Assembly: GCF_002944405.1 (NCBI RefSeq) | Contig: NZ_CP024307.1 | Location: 1,260,501-1,324,500, forward strand | Source of the DNA: Sinorhizobium fredii | GTDB lineage: Bacteria; Pseudomonadota; Alphaproteobacteria; Rhizobiales; Rhizobiaceae | Direction: 5' to 3' | DNA: 64,000 nucleotides | In this document: positions 1 to 8,609 of the stretch, in pieces | How the letters are laid out: every line of letters starts with the position of its first letter | Position numbering within the stretch: position 1 is the stretch's first letter | Notes under the pieces: generated by a model | The model's database searches: none | Seen by the model: the letters and a program-made list of their open reading frames with translations, nothing else | Told to the model about the DNA's origin: nothing | Translations under genes and position numbers: made by a program

Positions 1-1
1 G

Positions 2-289
2 GCCGGCACGACGACGCGGGAGCGCCTGTGGCGGATGCCGCTCGGCAAGGAATACGACAAGATGATCGACAGCAAATTTGCAGACATGAAAAATACCGGC
101 GGCCGCCACGGCGGTTCGGTGACGGCGGCGCAGTTCCTGAAGCGGTTCGTCAAGGATACGCCCTGGGCGCATCTCGACATCGCCGGCACCGCGATGGGTT
201 CGCCGACCGATGAGATCAACCAGTCCTGGGGTTCCGGCTTCGGCGTGCGTCTCCTCGACGAACTGGTCCGGGCAAACTACGAATCCTGA
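2..289 (+). CDS. pepA: Leucyl aminopeptidase (M17), C-terminal fragment
   Basis: This is the last 95 codons of a cytosolic M17 leucine aminopeptidase, a two-metal peptidase that removes N-terminal residues. The 5' part lies left of the window. The visible reading frame starts with an ERLWRMPL stretch, followed by the family's conserved C-terminal signature (SKFADMKN, a GGR segment, and [11 protein letters not shown]). These match the end of E. coli PepA from memory. The metal ligands lie upstream and cannot be seen. holC follows on the same strand after a 120-bp gap that contains a repeat element, and pepA-holC adjacency is common in alphaproteobacteria. Confidence 0.9.
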   Translation, partial: AGTTTRERLWRMPLGKEYDKMIDSKFADMKNTGGRHGGSVTAAQFLKRFVKDTPWAHLDIAGTAMGSPTDEINQSWGSGFGVRLLDELVRANYES

Positions 290-297
290 TTGCCTAC

Positions 298-397
298 TGC
301 ATGTATCCTTAAATCGCCGATTTAAGGATAAAGACATGCAGCAATCCAAAGTGCTACAGCGTCCTTTGCGCGTCTGATAAGACGCGCGGCGCTGTAG
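298..397 (+). repeat. RIME-like intergenic repeat, copy A
   Basis: This 100-bp element carries two palindromes. The first pairs ATCCTTAAATCG with CGATTTAAGGAT around one base. The second is bounded by CTACAGCG and CGCTGTAG and has an inner GCGCGTC/GACGCGC stem. Between them lies ACATGCAGCAATCCAAAG. Near-identical copies occur at 11381-11484 and, inverted, at 46219-46323. Size and double-palindrome layout fit the rhizobial intergenic mosaic elements (RIME); the name is assigned from memory. It sits between pepA and holC and could fold in their transcript. Confidence 0.8.
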
Positions 398-409
398 TGG
401 GCTGCGGGA

Positions 410-874
410 ATGACCGAAATCCTTTTCTACCACCTGACCGAATCGAAACTCGAGGACGCCCTGCCGCCGCTCCTGGACAGAAGCCTCGAGCGCGGCTGGC
501 GGGTGGCCGTGCAAACGGTCGATGCGGAGAGGCGCGACGCGCTCGACACGCATCTCTGGGTCTACCGCGACGACAGCTTTCTGCCGCACGGCACGGATGC
601 GGGTGAGTTTGCCGCCGAGCAACCGATTCTGATCGTCGCCGACAGTGGCAACCGGAATAGCGCGACCGTGCGCTTCCTCGTCGACGGCGCCGAGCCGCCG
701 CCGCTTTCCGAATACGAGCGCGTCGTCTTCATGTTCGACGGGTACGACCAGGGGCAACTCGAGGCGGCGCGCGGCCAATGGAAGCGGCTGAAGGGCGAGG
801 GGCATAACCTCACCTATTGGCAGCAAAACCGCGACGGAAGGTGGGAGAAGAAGGCCGAATCACAGCAGGGATGA
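410..874 (+). CDS. holC: DNA polymerase III chi subunit HolC
   Basis: This 154-residue protein matches the chi clamp-loader accessory subunit. Chi links the gamma/tau complex, through psi, to single-stranded DNA-binding protein at the replication fork. Visible family features are the N-terminal ILFYHL stretch, the WRVAVQ segment, the HLWVYRDDSFLPHG block and the C-terminal WKRLKGEGHNLTYWQQ block. Length is typical. There are no membrane segments or signal peptide. It follows pepA on the same strand, with a repeat between them that may affect readthrough. Its 3' side meets the convergent dehydrogenase gene across a palindromic repeat. Confidence 0.93.
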   Translation: MTEILFYHLTESKLEDALPPLLDRSLERGWRVAVQTVDAERRDALDTHLWVYRDDSFLPHGTDAGEFAAEQPILIVADSGNRNSATVRFLVDGAEPPPLSEYERVVFMFDGYDQGQLEAARGQWKRLKGEGHNLTYWQQNRDGRWEKKAESQQG

Positions 875-883
875 TCGCCCGTG

Positions 884-993
884 CCCCTCATCCGGCCTGC
901 CGGCCTCCTTCTCCCCGCAGCCGGGGCGAAGGAGACTCGCGGCCCCTCTAAGTCCCCTCTCCCCGCGTGCGGGGAGAGGGTTAGGGTGAGGGG
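884..993. repeat. GC-rich double-palindrome repeat between convergent genes
   Basis: There are two hairpins in tandem. The first, at 905-934, pairs CTCCTTC...CCCC with GGGG.GAAGGAG. The second, at 955-980, pairs CCCTCTCCCCGC with GCGGGGAGAGGG around a 2-base loop. The outer text (CCCCTCA... and ...GGGTGAGGGG) is characteristic of a very common dispersed palindromic repeat in rhizobial chromosomes. It lies between the 3' ends of holC and the leftward dehydrogenase gene, so it may act as a two-way terminator, though no T-run follows. Confidence 0.75.
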
Positions 994-1045
994 CAAATCT
1001 GCAAACAGCGGCGAGAGGCAAACGATACCTCGCCGGCACTTCATC

Positions 1046-1972
1046 TCAGTCGTGGAATGCTTCCACGAATTTTCGTCGGCCGAGCATGAAGGCGTCGGCG
1101 ACGTGCCGGAGCGGCGACAGGTCGACGTCCGACCGGCCCTCCTTGATGATCTCGGCGAAACGGCGATAGAGCATCGGATATTCCTGCTCCGGCTCGTCGT
1201 GGACGATCTTGCCGTCGATGGCGAGCTTGGCACCGCCTTCGGAAAGAACCATCTCGCCGGCTTCGGTCTCGGCAATGATGTCCCAGCTCTGCTTGCCCGT
1301 CTGGCGCCAGTCGAATTCGGCCGAAACGTCGAGCTTTTGGGCATCGCTGAAGGCGATCGAGGCGGCGATCGGTGCGTCGCGGTTCTCGGGGAATTCAAGC
1401 GTCGCCGAGGCTATGAAGATCGGCCGCGGCAGGATGTGGGTGATGATTGACAGGGCATTGATGCCCGGATCGAACACGCCGAGCCCGCCGGCTGCCCAGA
1501 TCCATTCCTGGTTCGGATGCCAGTGGCGGACATCCTCCTTCCAGATGATCCTGACGGTGCGGATCGTCGTCGACGCCAGAAAGGCCTTGGCGGCTTCGAC
1601 CGCCGGTGCATAGCGCGAATGCCAGCTGGCGAAGAGCGAACGGCCCTTGGCCGCCGCCAGCGCCTCAAGGTCCGCGACCTCGCTCAAGGTCGCGCCCGGC
1701 GGTTTCTCGAGGAAGACGTGCTTGCCGGCCTCGAGGGCAGTGCGGGCCGCTTCGTAGCGGTATTGCGGCGGCATGCAGAGCGACACCGCGTCGATCGCCG
1801 GTACCGCCTCGAGCATCGCCTCGATCGACTTGAAATTGTCGATGCCGTCGACCGTTCCATGGCGGCTCGCTGCCGCGATCAGTTGATAGTCGGCATCCTT
1901 GGCAAGCGCCGGCAGATGCTGATCGCGCACGATCTTGCCGACGCCGACAATGGCAATTCGAATGGGGGACAT
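1046..1972 (-). CDS. gal: Gfo/Idh/MocA sugar dehydrogenase, probably D-galactose (or L-arabinose) 1-dehydrogenase
   Basis: This 308-residue NAD(P)-dependent oxidoreductase has an N-terminal Rossmann fold with IAIVGVGKIVRDQHLPAL (residues 5-22). The EKPPGAT motif near residue 93 is typical of the galactose/arabinose 1-dehydrogenase branch, which oxidises aldose to lactone at the head of the De Ley-Doudoroff type pathway. GVFDPGINAL, within the active-site region of Gfo/Idh/MocA enzymes, follows near residue 165. There is no signal peptide, so it is cytosolic. The gene stands alone, convergent with holC. Substrate choice between D-galactose, L-arabinose and D-fucose cannot be settled from sequence. 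Confidence 0.82.
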   Translation of the reverse strand: MSPIRIAIVGVGKIVRDQHLPALAKDADYQLIAAASRHGTVDGIDNFKSIEAMLEAVPAIDAVSLCMPPQYRYEAARTALEAGKHVFLEKPPGATLSEVADLEALAAAKGRSLFASWHSRYAPAVEAAKAFLASTTIRTVRIIWKEDVRHWHPNQEWIWAAGGLGVFDPGINALSIITHILPRPIFIASATLEFPENRDAPIAASIAFSDAQKLDVSAEFDWRQTGKQSWDIIAETEAGEMVLSEGGAKLAIDGKIVHDEPEQEYPMLYRRFAEIIKEGRSDVDLSPLRHVADAFMLGRRKFVEAFHD

Positions 1973-2159
1973 GGGTGCTTCGCTCTTAATTAGTATGACT
2001 TATTGCCGCCTCTTGTAGCAGATTGAGGGCGGCGGGCAAGCGGGGTTCGGTCTTGAAACAAGCTGGCACCTCGGGGCACAAGATGCAAACAAATCTGTTA
2101 TGCCTCGGATGACGATGGTCTTGCGCCCTCATCATTCGGAGCACAGTCGAGGATTTGCC

Positions 2160-2999
2160 ATGCCGAACATCCGCCATGCGACGCGCGCCGAGCTTGACAC
2201 AATCATCGACTGGGCGGCGAGGGAGGGCTGGAATCCCGGCCTGGAGGACGGCAACGCCTTCTGGGCGGCCGATCCGGAGGGCTATTGGGTCGCAACGGAA
2301 GAGGAAGCCCTGGCGGCTGGCCTATCGCTGGTGCGCTACGGCAGCCAGTATGCCTTTCTTGGCCTTTACATCGCCGATCCGGTGTTTCGGGGCAGGGGCA
2401 TCGGCTTCGCCCTCTGGGATCGGGCGATTGCCAGCAGCGAAGGCCGCGTCATCGGCCTTGACGGGGTGGTGGCGCAGCAGGGCAACTATCGAAAATCGGG
2501 CTTCGCCTGGGCGCATGCGAACGTCCGCTATGGCGGTTCCGTCGATGTCACCGAGCCTCCGGGCACCCATCTTGTCGACGCGGCCCCGGTGCATGTTGCC
2601 GCTCTCATTGACTATGACCGCCGCTTCAATCCGGCCCGACGCGACGCCTTTCTCTACGAATGGACGAAACAGTTGCCGACCCGTCGGAGCGTGCTTCTCC
2701 TGCGCGACGGCACCATCGTCGGATACGGGACGATCCGCGCCTGCCGCGAAGGGTTGAAGATCGGCCCGCTCTTTGCCGACAACGAGACCGGCGCCGACCT
2801 CGTGTTCCGCAAGCTGGCTGCGGGAGCAAAGGGGCAGCGGATCTTCCTCGACATTCCCGAGCCGAACGCCTCGGCGAGGGCACTTTGCGAGCGCTACAAC
2901 ATGAAGCCGGTTTTCGAGACCGCGCGCATGTATCGTGGACCGGCGCCGGACCTGCCGCTTCCACGGATTTACGGGATTACGACCTTCGAACTCGGCTGA
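2160..2999 (+). CDS. GNAT-family N-acetyltransferase with a second C-terminal GNAT-like domain
   Basis: This 279-residue protein has an N-terminal GNAT domain; the acetyl-CoA loop is visible as the FRGRGIGFALWDRAI stretch near residue 78. A second, weaker acetyltransferase-like region (about residues 145-275) resembles the Acetyltransf_18 type, with EPNASARALCERYNMKPVFETARMY-like text at the end. The start at 2160 is preferred over 2100 because MPNIRHATRAEL begins the domain cleanly and GAGGA lies just upstream. The acceptor is unknown. It stands alone between the divergent dehydrogenase gene and the convergent ABC-F gene. Confidence 0.82.
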   Translation: MPNIRHATRAELDTIIDWAAREGWNPGLEDGNAFWAADPEGYWVATEEEALAAGLSLVRYGSQYAFLGLYIADPVFRGRGIGFALWDRAIASSEGRVIGLDGVVAQQGNYRKSGFAWAHANVRYGGSVDVTEPPGTHLVDAAPVHVAALIDYDRRFNPARRDAFLYEWTKQLPTRRSVLLLRDGTIVGYGTIRACREGLKIGPLFADNETGADLVFRKLAAGAKGQRIFLDIPEPNASARALCERYNMKPVFETARMYRGPAPDLPLPRIYGITTFELG

Positions 3000-3011
3000 G
3001 CGTGGCCTGCT

Positions 3012-4901
3012 CTAACTGGCCATCGCCTCCTCGTATTCGGCCGAAAGCTCGAGCCATTGCTCTTCGGCCTGGGCGAGCTTTGCTACCGCCTCCGCCCGTT
3101 CCCTTGCGCGCTGAGCCGCCTTTGCGGGCGCTTTCTCGTAGAGCGTCGGGTCGGCCAACTCGGCATCGAGGGCCTGAATCAGTTTCTCGAGTTTTGCCGT
3201 CAAGGACTCGATCTCGTTGATCCTTTTCTTGAGCGGCGCCAGCGAAGCACGCTTGCCGGCATTGGCCTTGCGCTGGTCGGCCTTCGACAGGCTTTCGTCC
3301 GAGCCGTTGGCCCTCGGCTTTTCGTCCTTCGCCTTGGGGCCGCCGACAATGACGCTTCGATAGTCTTCGAGATCGCCGTCATAGCTCGTCACCGTTCCGT
3401 CCCGCACCAGCCAAAGCCGGTCGGCGGTTGCTTCGATCAGGTGGCGGTCATGCGAGATCAGGATGACGGCGCCGGAATAGTCGTTGAGGGCGGTGATCAG
3501 CGCGTTGCGGCTGTCGATGTCCAGATGGTTGGTCGGCTCGTCTAGGATCAGAAGGTTCGGCTGATCGAAAGCGGCGAGCCCCATGAGCAGCCGCGCCTTC
3601 TCGCCGCCGGAAAGGTCCTTGGCTGGCGTATCCATCTTCTCGGTCGACAGCCCCATCTGTGCGACGCGCGAGCGGACCTTTGCTTCCGGCGCATCCGGCA
3701 TGCGGCGGCGCACATGTTCCACGGCGCTTTGCGTCGGGATCAAATCGTCGAGCTGATGCTGGGCGAAGAAGCCGGTCTTCAGGCCCGGCGCGATCCGCAC
3801 CTCGCCGGCCTCTGCCGCAAGGCGGCCGGAGATGAATTTCGCAAAGGTCGACTTGCCGTTGCCGTTGGAGCCGAGCAGCGCAATGCGGTCGTCCGCGTCG
3901 ATGCGCAGGCTGAGCCTCTTCAGGATCGGCTTGCCCGGCTCGTATCCGACCGCACCGCCCTGGATGGCGACGATCGGCGAGGCGACCTGCTTCTCCGGAT
4001 CTGGGAAGGAGAAGCCCTGGACATGCTCCTCGATGACGGCGGCGACCGTGCCCATGCGTTCGAGCGCCTTGATGCGGCTTTGCGCCTGCCGGGCCTTGGA
4101 TGCCTTCGCCTTGAATCGATCGATGAAACTCTGCAGATGCTTGCGGGCGGCTTCGTTCTTGGCCTTCGCCTTCATCTGCAGTTCGTCGGCTTCCGCCTTC
4201 TGCCGCTCGAACTGGTCATAGGAGCCGCGATAGAAGTTGAGCTTCTTCTGGTCGAGGTGGACGATCGCGTTGACGGCCGTGTTCAACAGGTCCCGATCAT
4301 GGCTGATGATGATCACCGTATGTGGATAGCGGCGGATGTAATCCTCGAGCCACAAGGTACCTTCGAGATCGAGATAGTTGGTCGGCTCGTCGAGCAGCAG
4401 CAAGTCCGGCTCGGAAAAGAGCACGGCCGCAAGCGCCACGCGCATGCGCCAGCCGCCGGAGAAGGAGGAGGCGGGGCGCTGCTGCGCCTCATGGTCGAAG
4501 CCGAGGCCGGCGAGGATGCTTGCCGCCCGTGCTTCCGCCGAATGGGCGCTGATATCGGCAAGCCGCATCTGGATCTCGGCGATCCGGTGGGGGTCGGTGG
4601 CGATTTCGGCCTCTGCCAGAAGGGCGGCGCGTTCCTTGTCAGCCTTCAGCACGATTTCAATCAGCGGCTCGTCCGTCCCCGGCGCTTCCTGGGCCACCTG
4701 GCCGATCCGCGCGTTCTTCGGCACGGAGACACTGCCGGTCTCGGCGGCAAGTTCGCCGGTGATGATCCGGAAGAGCGTCGACTTCCCGGCGCCGTTGCGG
4801 CCGACAAGGCCGGCCTTCGTGCCGGCCGGAAGCGTCACGGAAGCGTTTTCGATAAGAAGACGGCCCGCGACGCGGGCGGAGAGGCCGGTAATCTGGATCA
4901 T
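3012..4901 (-). CDS. ABC-F family ATPase (Uup/YheS type)
   Basis: This is a 629-residue soluble protein with two ATP-binding cassettes and no membrane segments. The first Walker A is GRNGAGKST (34-42) and the second is GSNGNGKST near residue 346. Both halves carry LSGG-type signatures (SSFSGG and KDLSGGE) and LLLDEPTN / LILDEPTNHLD Walker B blocks. A Lys/Ala/Glu-rich linker sits between the cassettes. A charged C-terminal segment (about 535-625) is predicted coiled coil, as in Uup/YheS rather than EttA. ABC-F proteins bind the ribosomal E site or act in ribosome rescue or antibiotic protection; the subtype here is uncertain. Confidence 0.92.
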   Translation of the reverse strand: MIQITGLSARVAGRLLIENASVTLPAGTKAGLVGRNGAGKSTLFRIITGELAAETGSVSVPKNARIGQVAQEAPGTDEPLIEIVLKADKERAALLAEAEIATDPHRIAEIQMRLADISAHSAEARAASILAGLGFDHEAQQRPASSFSGGWRMRVALAAVLFSEPDLLLLDEPTNYLDLEGTLWLEDYIRRYPHTVIIISHDRDLLNTAVNAIVHLDQKKLNFYRGSYDQFERQKAEADELQMKAKAKNEAARKHLQSFIDRFKAKASKARQAQSRIKALERMGTVAAVIEEHVQGFSFPDPEKQVASPIVAIQGGAVGYEPGKPILKRLSLRIDADDRIALLGSNGNGKSTFAKFISGRLAAEAGEVRIAPGLKTGFFAQHQLDDLIPTQSAVEHVRRRMPDAPEAKVRSRVAQMGLSTEKMDTPAKDLSGGEKARLLMGLAAFDQPNLLILDEPTNHLDIDSRNALITALNDYSGAVILISHDRHLIEATADRLWLVRDGTVTSYDGDLEDYRSVIVGGPKAKDEKPRANGSDESLSKADQRKANAGKRASLAPLKKRINEIESLTAKLEKLIQALDAELADPTLYEKAPAKAAQRARERAEAVAKLAQAEEQWLELSAEYEEAMAS

Positions 4902-5220
4902 TGCGGCCTTTTGCCCCGAGTTTTATCCGAAGGCAAGGGTCACGGGACGAGCATCGCGGCTTCCCGATAAGTCCGAAGTCGGCATTTTCAAGAGCCTATT
5001 GTTATCGATTCCTGGACGACGTATTCCGATAATAAATACTTCCGCTCCTCATCATGAGGCCCCACATCTATCCCCGAAGAGCCGAGCAACTGCTCTTCCG
5101 ACCATCCGGCTCGGATCGAACGCCATCGGCAAGGCCGCCGCGTTCGAAAAGACTGATCCGTTCACAGGTGGTCGCGACCAACCCATCGTTCAAGAGAACG
5201 ACTGATCAGGAGTGTTCAAC
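4902..5220. other. 319-bp gene-free stretch upstream of the small secreted protein gene
   Basis: No convincing coding sequence is visible on either strand. The middle (about 4985-5040) is relatively AT-rich for this genome, as expected of promoter DNA. The last bases hold a good ribosome-binding site (CAGGAG at 5208-5212) for the gene starting at 5221. It must also contain the promoter of the leftward ABC-F gene, so it is a divergent regulatory region. No clear operator or palindrome was recognised. Confidence 0.5.
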
Positions 5221-5499
5221 ATGAGAAATGCAGTCCACACCGCTCTCGCCGCCGCCCTTGTCGCCACTGCCGTTCTTGGCGGCGCTTCTGCTGCCTTTGC
5301 CGGCGGCAGCTATTACGAAGGCATCAGCGACAAGCCGCTCTTTACTGAACGCGCTCCAAAGGCAGGCGATGAGGCCTCTGTTCGCCGCACGAACGGGTCC
5401 ATCGACCGTACCTCTACCGGGTCTGTCTCGGACTACGCCGTGCAGCCGAAGCTGGTCCGTGGCGGAGAGGGTGAATATTATCAGGGCATTAGCCGATAA
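5221..5499 (+). CDS. Small secreted protein with repeated YY(E/Q)GIS motif
   Basis: This 92-residue protein has a clear signal peptide (residues 1-27, ending AFA before GGS). The mature part is about 65 residues, polar, and bounded by a near-repeat: YYEGIS at 31-36 and YYQGIS at 86-91. The start at 5221 is chosen over an in-frame GTG at 5212 because CAGGAG at 5208-5212 is spaced correctly. It is likely periplasmic or surface-exposed. I recognise it only as a rhizobial-type small exported protein; no function is assigned. A strong hairpin follows at 5550-5581. Confidence 0.78.
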   Translation: MRNAVHTALAAALVATAVLGGASAAFAGGSYYEGISDKPLFTERAPKAGDEASVRRTNGSIDRTSTGSVSDYAVQPKLVRGGEGEYYQGISR

Positions 5500-5549
5500 C
5501 GCGGAATCGATCGCGTAGCATTCGTCCTCCCAGGCAGACTGCTCTTCCC

Positions 5550-5581
5550 ATGGCCCGGTCCCCTTTGCGGGGCCGGGCCAT
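5550..5581 (+). terminator. Strong GC hairpin downstream of the small secreted protein gene
   Basis: ATGGCCCGG and CCCC (5550-5563) pair with GGGG and CCGGGCCAT (5569-5581), with one unpaired T and a 5-base loop. No T-run follows, so this is either an imperfect intrinsic terminator or an mRNA-stabilising 3' structure. Confidence 0.5.
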
Positions 5582-5723
5582 CCTCGTCTCCATTGAGATG
5601 ACTTTGCCCGGCGCCGGATCTGCGTGCCGCGTTTTGTCGCAGACCTTCCTGCGCAAGCCCCCATATTAGTTCAGCGCTTATACTTGACGACGAGAGTCAG
5701 CAATAATATGCCGCCTCGCTAAA

Positions 5724-8609
5724 ATGGAGGTGGCTTTGGGCGCTGGCGATTTGTCGATATTCCCATTCTGTGTTGCGCACCTGGCCGCCCACGGCGACAA
5801 GCCGGCGCTCATGTTTCCCGGCCAGCGGGTCGTCAGCTATCGCGAACTCGCCGCCCGCGTCGATCGCCAGGCATCGAAGTGGCGCAACGGGCGCGGACTG
5901 GTGATGCTCGAGGCCGACCTCTCGGAGCATGCGATCATTGCTTATCTTGCCGCGCTCGATGCCGGACACGCCGTTGCGCTGCAGGGTACGGCAGCCATGA
6001 ATGCGGATCGTGAGATCTTCAAGCCGGATTTCTGCCATCGCAGGATCGACGGACGCTGGCGTACGGAGCGGCTGGAGGGAGGCCGGGTCGTTCTCCATCC
6101 CGATCTCGCCGTCCTGCTATCGACCTCGGGCAGCACCGGCCAGGGCAAATATGTCCGGCTGTCCAGGACGAATATCGAGGCCAATGCACGTTCCATCGCC
6201 GAATATCTCGGCCTCACGGCGACGGACCGGACCTGTCTCGTTCTGCCGCTTCACTATTCCTATGGCCTGTCGGTCCTGAACGCTCACATCACGGTCGGCG
6301 CGAGCATCTACATCCCCGGCGGATCCATTCTCGATGAGGGCTTCCTCGACGGACTTGCCGAAAGCGGCTGCACCAATCTGTCCGGGGTTCCCTATTCCTA
6401 CGAGCTTCTGGAAAAGGTGGGCTTCCGCGAGCGGGCATTTCCGCGACTGCGGTTCATGACCGTGGCCGGCGGACGCCTGCCGGCCGAGAAGGTTCGCCTC
6501 TACAACGAACATCTCTCTGCGCGTGGCGCAGCCTTTTTCGTGATGTACGGCCAGACGGAGGCGACCGCCCGCATCGCCTATGTGCCTCCGGATCGGCTAG
6601 TGGGCAGGGAGGACCGGATCGGTGTCGCGATACCCGGCGGCAGCCTGACCATCGAGGATGAGAGCGGGCGACTGATCACCGATGCGCAGGAAGCCGGCGA
6701 ACTCGTCTATCGCGGCGCCAATGTGATGATGGGCTATGCCGGTGCGCGGGCCGATCTCGCCCGAGGCGCCGAGCTTTCCGAATTGCGAACCGGCGATCTG
6801 GCCGTGCGGGATACCGACGGGTTCTTCCGCATCGTCGGACGGACGAAGCGCATATCGAAGATCGCCGGGCTGAGGATCGGCCATGACGCTCTCGAAGCGG
6901 CTCTGGAGCGGCACGATATCGCCGTCGCGGTCATTGGCAACGATGTCGAAATCCACGCCTTTTTCGCCGGCGAACGCGCTCCCGACAACGTCCGCCAGCT
7001 GCTCGTCGCCGCCAGCGGCTTGACCCTGCTGCAGGTGGGGGCGACGCGCATCGACGCGCTGCCGCGCCTGGCGTCCGGAAAGGTCGATTACGAAGCTCTC
7101 CGTCAGCGGAGCCGGCGCGGCAGCGGGTCTTCACGCGAAGAAGGTGTCGAAGCCCTGTTCGAGCAGGTCTTCTATCCGCGAAAGGTCCGACCCGAGGACA
7201 GCTTCCTGTCGCTCGGCGGGGATTCGCTCCGATTCGTGCAGCTATCGATGGGTCTTGAGAAGATCCTCGGTGACGTGCCCGAGGCGTGGGAAAGCATACC
7301 GGTCAACACATTGGCGGTCATGGTCCGCCAGGAGCGCAAGGCTCCGCAGATCGGCACCGACTTCTTGATTCGGGCGCTGGCCATCCTGCTGGTCGTGCTC
7401 CACCACGAGACTCTGTGGCCGATCCCGGGAGGGTCGGCGACAATGGTCATTCTCGCCGGATTCGGCCTGGCACGGTTTCAAAGTGGCGCGCTCCTGTCGG
7501 GCGCGCTCGGGCAGCTGTTGCGGCCGCTCGCGCAGATTCTTGTTCCCTATTATCTGATCGTCGCCGCTTACGCTCTTGCCTGGGGAAACGTGCCCTGGGC
7601 CTCGGTCTTCCTCGTCGGCAATTTCGGCTTCGCCGATCCCGAGCGGCACAGCATGGTGCCCTATCTCTACTGGTTCATCGAGGCCTATTGCCAGACGGTG
7701 CTGGTGTTTGCCGCTCTGTTTGCAGTGCCGTCCGTCAGGCGGTTCGCCGCGGTGCGGCCGTTTGCTGCCGGCATGGCGCTGCTCGCTGGCGCCTTTGCCG
7801 CCCGCATGGCGCTGCCTGAGCTCTGGGAAATCGGCAACCGGCAGATATTCACGCTTCCCTGGATCTTTCACCTGGCGGTCGCGGGCTGGTGCGCGGCACT
7901 GGCGAAAAACTGGGCCCAGCGGCTCGCGGTCATGGCGGCAGGAGCGGCGATCTATCTGTTTCTCGGCCTCTATGAGGGCGTCTGGATCGGCACGAAGATC
8001 AAATATCTGCTGCAGATCGTCGTGCTCGTGGCGCTTTTGTTCCTGCCGCGCATCCGCCTGCCGCAATGGGCAGTGCAGCTTGTCCTGCCGCTCGCGGCGG
8101 CAGGCTTTCATATCTACATCCTGCACCGCTTCGTGCCGGAGCTGCTGCTTGCGCCAATGCAGCCGTTCCTCCCGCCGCTTGCTTTCTCGCTCTGCTCGAT
8201 CGCCGGCGGCGTCGCCTTGGGGATCGCGGTCTGGTCGGGGCAGCGCCAGCTGGTGAAGTGGCTCGTCCGCGGCCGGGTGGGTTCTCTCCGGATAGATTGG
8301 CCGGCCGCATTCATGGCCCGGCTCTTTTCAGGCCGACCACTTCTTCCCCTCGGTCCACAGGAAGAAAGCCAGGTCCAGCGTCAAGGATGGCCGCCCGAGC
8401 GCTGTCAAGATCGCATGCGCCTGTCCGCGGTGATGGGTCTGGTGGTTGAACAAATGGTCGAGCGCCAGGGCGACTTTCTGGGTGATCTCGCCGGGTCTGC
8501 TGATCGGCGAGTAGGTGAAGTGCGCGCCGAGCCGCGCCTCGTCGAGGCTGTCGATCCAGGCGATGATGCGCTCGTCCTCCGCCTCCCGCGCCGCCGTCAA
8601 GGCCGATAG
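5724..8609 (+). CDS. AMP-binding (acyl/aminoacyl-adenylating) - carrier protein - membrane acyltransferase fusion
   Basis: The reading frame has three domains. Residues 20-455 are an AMP-forming synthetase: STSGSTGQGK near 133, YGQTEA near 275, TGDL near 356, and the catalytic Lys in ASGK at 453. Residues 470-540 are a carrier domain with the phosphopantetheine serine at 501 in GGDSL. Residues 547-855 are a polytopic region whose RALAILLVVLHH start resembles acyltransferase-3 proteins. A plausible role is to activate an acyl or amino acid, load it on the carrier, and transfer it to an envelope acceptor; this is inference. GGAGG at 5726-5730 would suit a TTG start at 5736. Codons after about 868 (8328-8609) read antisense to dinB, so the natural C terminus may be nearer 8300. 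Confidence 0.75.
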   Translation: MEVALGAGDLSIFPFCVAHLAAHGDKPALMFPGQRVVSYRELAARVDRQASKWRNGRGLVMLEADLSEHAIIAYLAALDAGHAVALQGTAAMNADREIFKPDFCHRRIDGRWRTERLEGGRVVLHPDLAVLLSTSGSTGQGKYVRLSRTNIEANARSIAEYLGLTATDRTCLVLPLHYSYGLSVLNAHITVGASIYIPGGSILDEGFLDGLAESGCTNLSGVPYSYELLEKVGFRERAFPRLRFMTVAGGRLPAEKVRLYNEHLSARGAAFFVMYGQTEATARIAYVPPDRLVGREDRIGVAIPGGSLTIEDESGRLITDAQEAGELVYRGANVMMGYAGARADLARGAELSELRTGDLAVRDTDGFFRIVGRTKRISKIAGLRIGHDALEAALERHDIAVAVIGNDVEIHAFFAGERAPDNVRQLLVAASGLTLLQVGATRIDALPRLASGKVDYEALRQRSRRGSGSSREEGVEALFEQVFYPRKVRPEDSFLSLGGDSLRFVQLSMGLEKILGDVPEAWESIPVNTLAVMVRQERKAPQIGTDFLIRALAILLVVLHHETLWPIPGGSATMVILAGFGLARFQSGALLSGALGQLLRPLAQILVPYYLIVAAYALAWGNVPWASVFLVGNFGFADPERHSMVPYLYWFIEAYCQTVLVFAALFAVPSVRRFAAVRPFAAGMALLAGAFAARMALPELWEIGNRQIFTLPWIFHLAVAGWCAALAKNWAQRLAVMAAGAAIYLFLGLYEGVWIGTKIKYLLQIVVLVALLFLPRIRLPQWAVQLVLPLAAAGFHIYILHRFVPELLLAPMQPFLPPLAFSLCSIAGGVALGIAVWSGQRQLVKWLVRGRVGSLRIDWPAAFMARLFSGRPLLPLGPQEESQVQRQGWPPERCQDRMRLSAVMGLVVEQMVERQGDFLGDLAGSADRRVGEVRAEPRLVEAVDPGDDALVLRLPRRRQGR

